Origin: Nocardiopsis sp. FR4
Lineage (GTDB): Bacteria > Actinomycetota > Actinomycetes > Streptosporangiales > Streptosporangiaceae
Assembly: GCF_009830945.1 (NCBI RefSeq)
Contig: NZ_VWVV01000003.1
Span: 186,001 to 250,000, forward strand
Length of the DNA: 64,000 nucleotides
Direction: 5' to 3'
Each line of letters opens with the position of its first letter. Position 1 is the first letter of the stretch. Position numbers and translations under genes: made by a program. Positions 61,203-64,000 of the stretch are shown here, one piece after another. Under the pieces are notes generated by a model, which saw only the letters and a list, made by a program, of their open reading frames with translations, searched no databases and was not told the DNA's origin.

Positions 61203-61238
61203 CCCCACCCCTTCCTCAACAACCTCTGTCTCGTACCG

Positions 61239-62066
61239 TCAGCGGACTTGGGTGACCACCGAGTGGATCTCGCTCACCGGCACCGCGACGGTCGACGCCG
61301 TCGTCAACTGCTCCAGGTCCCCGCCCTGGCCGTCGCTGGCGGACCAGGACACCCCCCACTCCCACACCGCGGTCAGGTCCACCGCCGCACCAGCCCCGCC
61401 CGGAGGCAGAACGGTGTAGGTGTGACCGCAGTCCGGGGAACCCTCCTCACGGAACACAGCGCGGGAGAACACGGTGCCAGGCCCGGTGCACACCACCTCG
61501 TGCCCGTCTCCGGTGTCCCACACCACCCGCTCCGGGGACGCGACCACCGTCACCGACCCCGCACTCACCGACGCCGTCGCCGACACTGGGCCCCAATCCG
61601 CCTCCGCGACCCACATCCACGCGGGGATGTTCACGAACCGGGGCTTGTCCGGAGTCGGAGCGGTGCCGATGTCGGGCTCAGGCAGGCGCATCATCGCCCG
61701 CGCCTGCTCTGCCAGCGCCACGGGGTCGAACACCGGCTCGCCTCCGGTGCTCCCAGCCCCCTCGCAACGGGCCATGCCCGGCGGCATTTCATGAGGGCCC
61801 TCCCGTCCGGACTGCGCGAACTCCACATCCGGCACCGCGCAGGCGGGAGCACTCGCCCCCCTCACAGCCCCGCTCTCTCCAAGCGGAGCGCCCGAGACAG
61901 CCGGAGCGTGGCCAGGAGCGCGGGCGGTCACCTCGCAGGAGGCATCGGCGCACGAGATGTGACCGTCGAAACCGGAGGTATCCGCCCAGGCCGCAGGGAC
62001 GAACGCCACCATGGCGACTCCAGCGCAAACACTGCACGCGAACCCTTGCCAGGTCCGTGTCAGCAC
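61239..62066 (-). CDS. Exported protein of the Tad operon
   Basis: 275 residues from GTG 62066, overlapping the lipoprotein stop. A signal peptide ends AAWADTSG. The rest has many Cys pairs (CADASCEV; CAVPDVEF; CEGAG) and an acidic, beta-rich C-terminus with CTGPGTVF.. CGHTYTVLPPGG. No family recognised. Position before cpaB suggests a surface or adhesive part of the pilus system. Confidence 0.7.
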   Translation of the reverse strand: MLTRTWQGFACSVCAGVAMVAFVPAAWADTSGFDGHISCADASCEVTARAPGHAPAVSGAPLGESGAVRGASAPACAVPDVEFAQSGREGPHEMPPGMARCEGAGSTGGEPVFDPVALAEQARAMMRLPEPDIGTAPTPDKPRFVNIPAWMWVAEADWGPVSATASVSAGSVTVVASPERVVWDTGDGHEVVCTGPGTVFSRAVFREEGSPDCGHTYTVLPPGGAGAAVDLTAVWEWGVSWSASDGQGGDLEQLTTASTVAVPVSEIHSVVTQVR

Positions 62067-62572
62067 GCGCCCTGCTCTCCCAACCACAGCTCCTCGACCT
62101 TCCACCGGCCGTCGACCAGGATCACTGTGGCCGTGTACAACCTCGTGTTCGTTCCGGCGGAGTCGCGGGGAGGCTGACCCTCCAGGACCCATGCGGTGTT
62201 GTCCATGCAGTCCTCGACCACGACCGTCCGCGGGTCGCCCTCCAGATCCGACTCCGCGACCTCGGGGCGCAGTACGGGCTCCCCCGAAGCGGTGGCTCCG
62301 TCCAACATCTCCGTGGTCAGCTGCAGCGCCTGCCCCTGGGCGTACTTCTCCAGATCGGGGTGGTCGACGGCCCCTTCGAGGGACGCGTCGACCACGGCCC
62401 GCATCATCCCGCGATAGGCCTCCACCGCCAGCTCCTCCGCCGATGGGCTGGCGGGTGCTGCCAGAGAGGGAGGCGTGCGCGTCGACTCGCTGACGGGGCC
62501 GCTCTCTGATGCCGCGCATCCCACCAGAGCCACCGCTGTTGCCGCCGCCCAACCCGTCACAGGCACGCGCAT
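62060..62572 (-). CDS. Lipoprotein, first gene of the Tad operon
   Basis: 170 residues; signal with lipobox LVGC. The mature part contains an NTF2-like pattern (EAYRGMMRAVVDASLEGAVDHPDLEKYAQGQAL.. VVVEDCMDNTAWVLEGQ.. YTATVILVDGRWKVEELW), as in many small actinomycete secreted proteins. Last 7 bases overlap the next gene. Role unknown. Confidence 0.75.
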   Translation of the reverse strand: MRVPVTGWAAATAVALVGCAASESGPVSESTRTPPSLAAPASPSAEELAVEAYRGMMRAVVDASLEGAVDHPDLEKYAQGQALQLTTEMLDGATASGEPVLRPEVAESDLEGDPRTVVVEDCMDNTAWVLEGQPPRDSAGTNTRLYTATVILVDGRWKVEELWLGEQGAC

Positions 62573-62619
62573 GCCTCACCGCCGATTCCTCACCGGGCGC
62601 AGCCCTGACACCACGCTTT

Positions 62620-62668
62620 CGAAGAGTGACACTAGCCACACGAAGAGTCACAGCACAACTGCTCTTCG
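62620..62668 (-). promoter_or_regulatory. CGAAGAG repeats at 21-base spacing in the Tad promoter
   Basis: CGAAGAGTGAC at 62620-62630, CGAAGAGTCAC at 62641-62651 and the inverted CTCTTCG at 62662-62668 lie exactly 21 bases apart, two helical turns, about 50-95 bases upstream of the first Tad-operon start. A further GAAGAG is near 62693. The pattern resembles SARP/BTAD heptamer sites. Confidence 0.6.
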
Positions 62669-62759
62669 GATACACACGGTGACGAAAAATGTGAAGAGAA
62701 CCACCGGGTCTCGATGTCGCACTTCCTACCTGCGCAAACACGACGGCTGACAAAGAACA

Positions 62760-62787
62760 GGGGCTGTCTCCACAGGGAGACAGCCCC
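62760..62787 (-). terminator. Perfect 12-base-stem hairpin
   Basis: GGGGCTGTCTCC and GGAGACAGCCCC pair perfectly around ACAG, 17 bases past the stop of the exported-protein gene on the minus strand. Isolates it from the Tad operon. Confidence 0.85.
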
Positions 62788-62804
62788 GAAATCGCGGCCC
62801 GAGC

Positions 62805-63347
62805 TCAGGCCACGGGCACCCGTTGTGCCTCCCACTGACGTATCAGCCCGGCCAGTTCATCCCACTCACCAGAGGTGCCCGGAGCAGCCGCCCTGGCGGG
62901 AACACTCGGTGCGGGCTTTACCCGACGGGGGGCGTGGGGTGCCGCTCGTCGCCGCTGGTCTCGTTGACGGTACTCGTGCGCGACCAGGTACGGGCGCACC
63001 GCACGCGCTCCGTCGTCGTCCACGCACCAGCCGAACTCCGGCAGTTCAATCGAGGCGTCCGGCGCGGCTTCCTCCCTGTCCTCGGTGATGAGGGCCTGAG
63101 TCCGTTCCGTGTGAGTACGCCTCGCCTCGTTATAGTGCCTGGTCCACTCCGGCTCACGCTCCGAACGTGAGGGACCGGGGTTCAGGGGTTCCCGTCGCGG
63201 GGGCGGCTTTCGAACCTCCGGCTGCGCTGAAGGCGGCGGCTCGGATCCCACTCCGATGATCGCCGCGAGCGCCGCGCCCACAGCCCACCGCGCACTGCTG
63301 ACCCATCCTCGTCGGCGCCTGCGGTGCCGACCCGTACCATGACTCAT
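62805..63347 (-). CDS. Exported or membrane-anchored basic protein
   Basis: 180 residues from ATG 63347 (AGGAGG upstream). A basic N-terminus (SHGTGRHRRRRRG) leads into WAVGAALAAIIGVG as a signal or anchor. The rest is rich in Pro/Arg/Glu with PEFGWCVDDDGARAVRPYLVAHEYRQRDQRRRA. A conserved-looking core but no known family. Own terminator. Confidence 0.65.
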   Translation of the reverse strand: MSHGTGRHRRRRRGWVSSARWAVGAALAAIIGVGSEPPPSAQPEVRKPPPRREPLNPGPSRSEREPEWTRHYNEARRTHTERTQALITEDREEAAPDASIELPEFGWCVDDDGARAVRPYLVAHEYRQRDQRRRAAPHAPRRVKPAPSVPARAAAPGTSGEWDELAGLIRQWEAQRVPVA

Positions 63348-63876
63348 GGATCTTCCTCCTGGCTGCTTCAGGTGGGGGATCGCGCCTCGGGTGGTGTTCG
63401 AGCACCCCCGGGGCGCCTTTTTTCTTCTCGGTTTTTCTCGCGTGCGAGGGCCGTTTATCGGTGCGGGGCGGGTGTCAATGGCTTCACAGGGTCGTACGCC
63501 CCTGCCCGGCTGCGCTTCCTCACTCCGCCCGGTGCGACCTTCCGGTGCGGCTAACCGGCTTCTGTGCCGGTCAAGGCCCGGTTGGGCCACTAAGTCCCTG
63601 GTATATGTGCGGGTATGGCAAAGAACCCCTTTTCGGACATGCGAAACACTACGGACAAATAGAAATAGTGGAGCTCGCCCAATATGAACGGCGGTTGCGA
63701 TGTTTCCCCATACTCGCGAGAAGTTTCAACCCGTTCGCTTCGGAAAAGTCATGGGCGCAGAAAAAAGGCCGCCGGGTGACAGCGCCCCAGCGGCCCGCGT
63801 GCCCGCGCTGCCCGCCGGGGCGGCCCCGACCCCTATCCGGCGGGCGTCCGTGCCCGAGCGGGCGTTTCAGCGCCGG
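63348..63876. other. Intergenic region with AT-rich patch
   Basis: 529 bases. T-rich stretch near 63417-63435 and an AT-rich patch at about 63600-63770, likely promoter of the minus-strand gene at 63347. Includes a terminator at 63761-63795. No gene supported. Confidence 0.5.
63761..63795 (-). terminator. Intrinsic terminator with T-tract
   Basis: On the minus strand GGCCGC pairs with GCGGCC (with an inner GGG/CCC) followed by six T, about 80 bases after the NlpC/P60 stop. A classic Rho-independent terminator. Confidence 0.85.
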
Positions 63877-64000
63877 TCAGCCGGGTCGGACGGCCGCCAC
63901 GAACCGGCTGCTGTAGTAGTCGCCGTCGACCGGCTCGACGCGGATCGTCTGCCCCGACCGGGGCGCGTTCACCATCTGCCCGCCTCCGACGTACATGGTC
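63877..64000 (-). CDS. NlpC/P60 family peptidoglycan hydrolase, 3' end
   Basis: The last 40 codons of a gene entering from the right edge. TMYVGGGQMVNAPRSGQTIR and then VEPVDGDYYSSRFVAAVRPG match the end of the NlpC/P60 domain, in which a conserved His region (here MVNAP in place of MVHAP) lies near the end. The rest lies outside the window. Confidence 0.7.
   Translation of the reverse strand, partial: TMYVGGGQMVNAPRSGQTIRVEPVDGDYYSSRFVAAVRPG

Overview
The window is very high-GC DNA with dense gene packing, frequent GTG/TTG starts, strong GGAGG ribosome sites, ATGA/GTGA overlaps, a mycothiol-type DinB-fold protein and many TetR/MarR/AraC regulators. This points to an actinomycete, probably a Nocardiopsis-like or Streptomyces-like filamentous one. 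The genus is an inference; no rRNA gene is present.

Region 1 (1-41 kb) looks like ordinary chromosome. It opens with the 3' part of a glycine-betaine ABC binding protein, a rhomboid protease and a small membrane protein. An oligopeptide ABC operon follows (binding lipoprotein, two permeases, fused double ATPase), then a PBP4-type D-Ala-D-Ala carboxypeptidase and an ABC1/UbiB kinase. Next comes a run of regulators with small enzymes: DinB-fold/AraC, SMR-TetR, L,D-transpeptidase, TetR, XRE/SDR, a second SDR, a frameshifted NADAR gene, and a DODA dioxygenase-MarR-DoxX set. It continues with a two-component system next to a TAXI binding protein, a DASS anion symporter, NhaA, an alpha/beta hydrolase, a phosphotransferase, a RutA-like flavin oxygenase with an NMT1/THI5-type ABC transporter, and UppP with an unusual repeat tail.

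Region 2 (41.2-42.5 kb) is a scar. The C-terminal halves of two divergent genes (an SCO6745-like winged-helix protein and an MFS transporter) abut head to head, as if one deletion removed both 5' ends.

Region 3 (42.6-52.4 kb) starts at a tRNA-Lys(TTT) gene and looks like an integrated element. It holds a broken TPR/NB-ARC-type gene, a tyrosine integrase with an overlapping excisionase-like gene, a DNA methyltransferase coupled to a degenerate methyltransferase paralogue, and a series of small unknown genes, most followed by their own strong hairpin. Upstream of the series lie three ~93-bp degenerate direct repeats. No replication or TraB-type transfer gene and no second copy of the tRNA 3' end are visible, so the right boundary is unresolved.

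Region 4 (52.4-62.6 kb) is a complete-looking Tad/Flp pilus operon on the minus strand. In transcription order it encodes two exported proteins, CpaB, a TadZ-like protein, TadA, TadB, TadC, a pilin-like peptide and three TadE/F/G-like pseudopilins. It ends with an unusual 849-residue membrane protein joining an OmpA-like peptidoglycan-binding domain to a BTAD/SARP-type transcriptional regulator. The operon promoter carries 21-bp-spaced CGAAGAG repeats that resemble SARP-type binding sites. A separate exported protein gene and the 3' end of an NlpC/P60 hydrolase close the window. The OmpA-BTAD fusion with its candidate binding sites is the most interesting system here.
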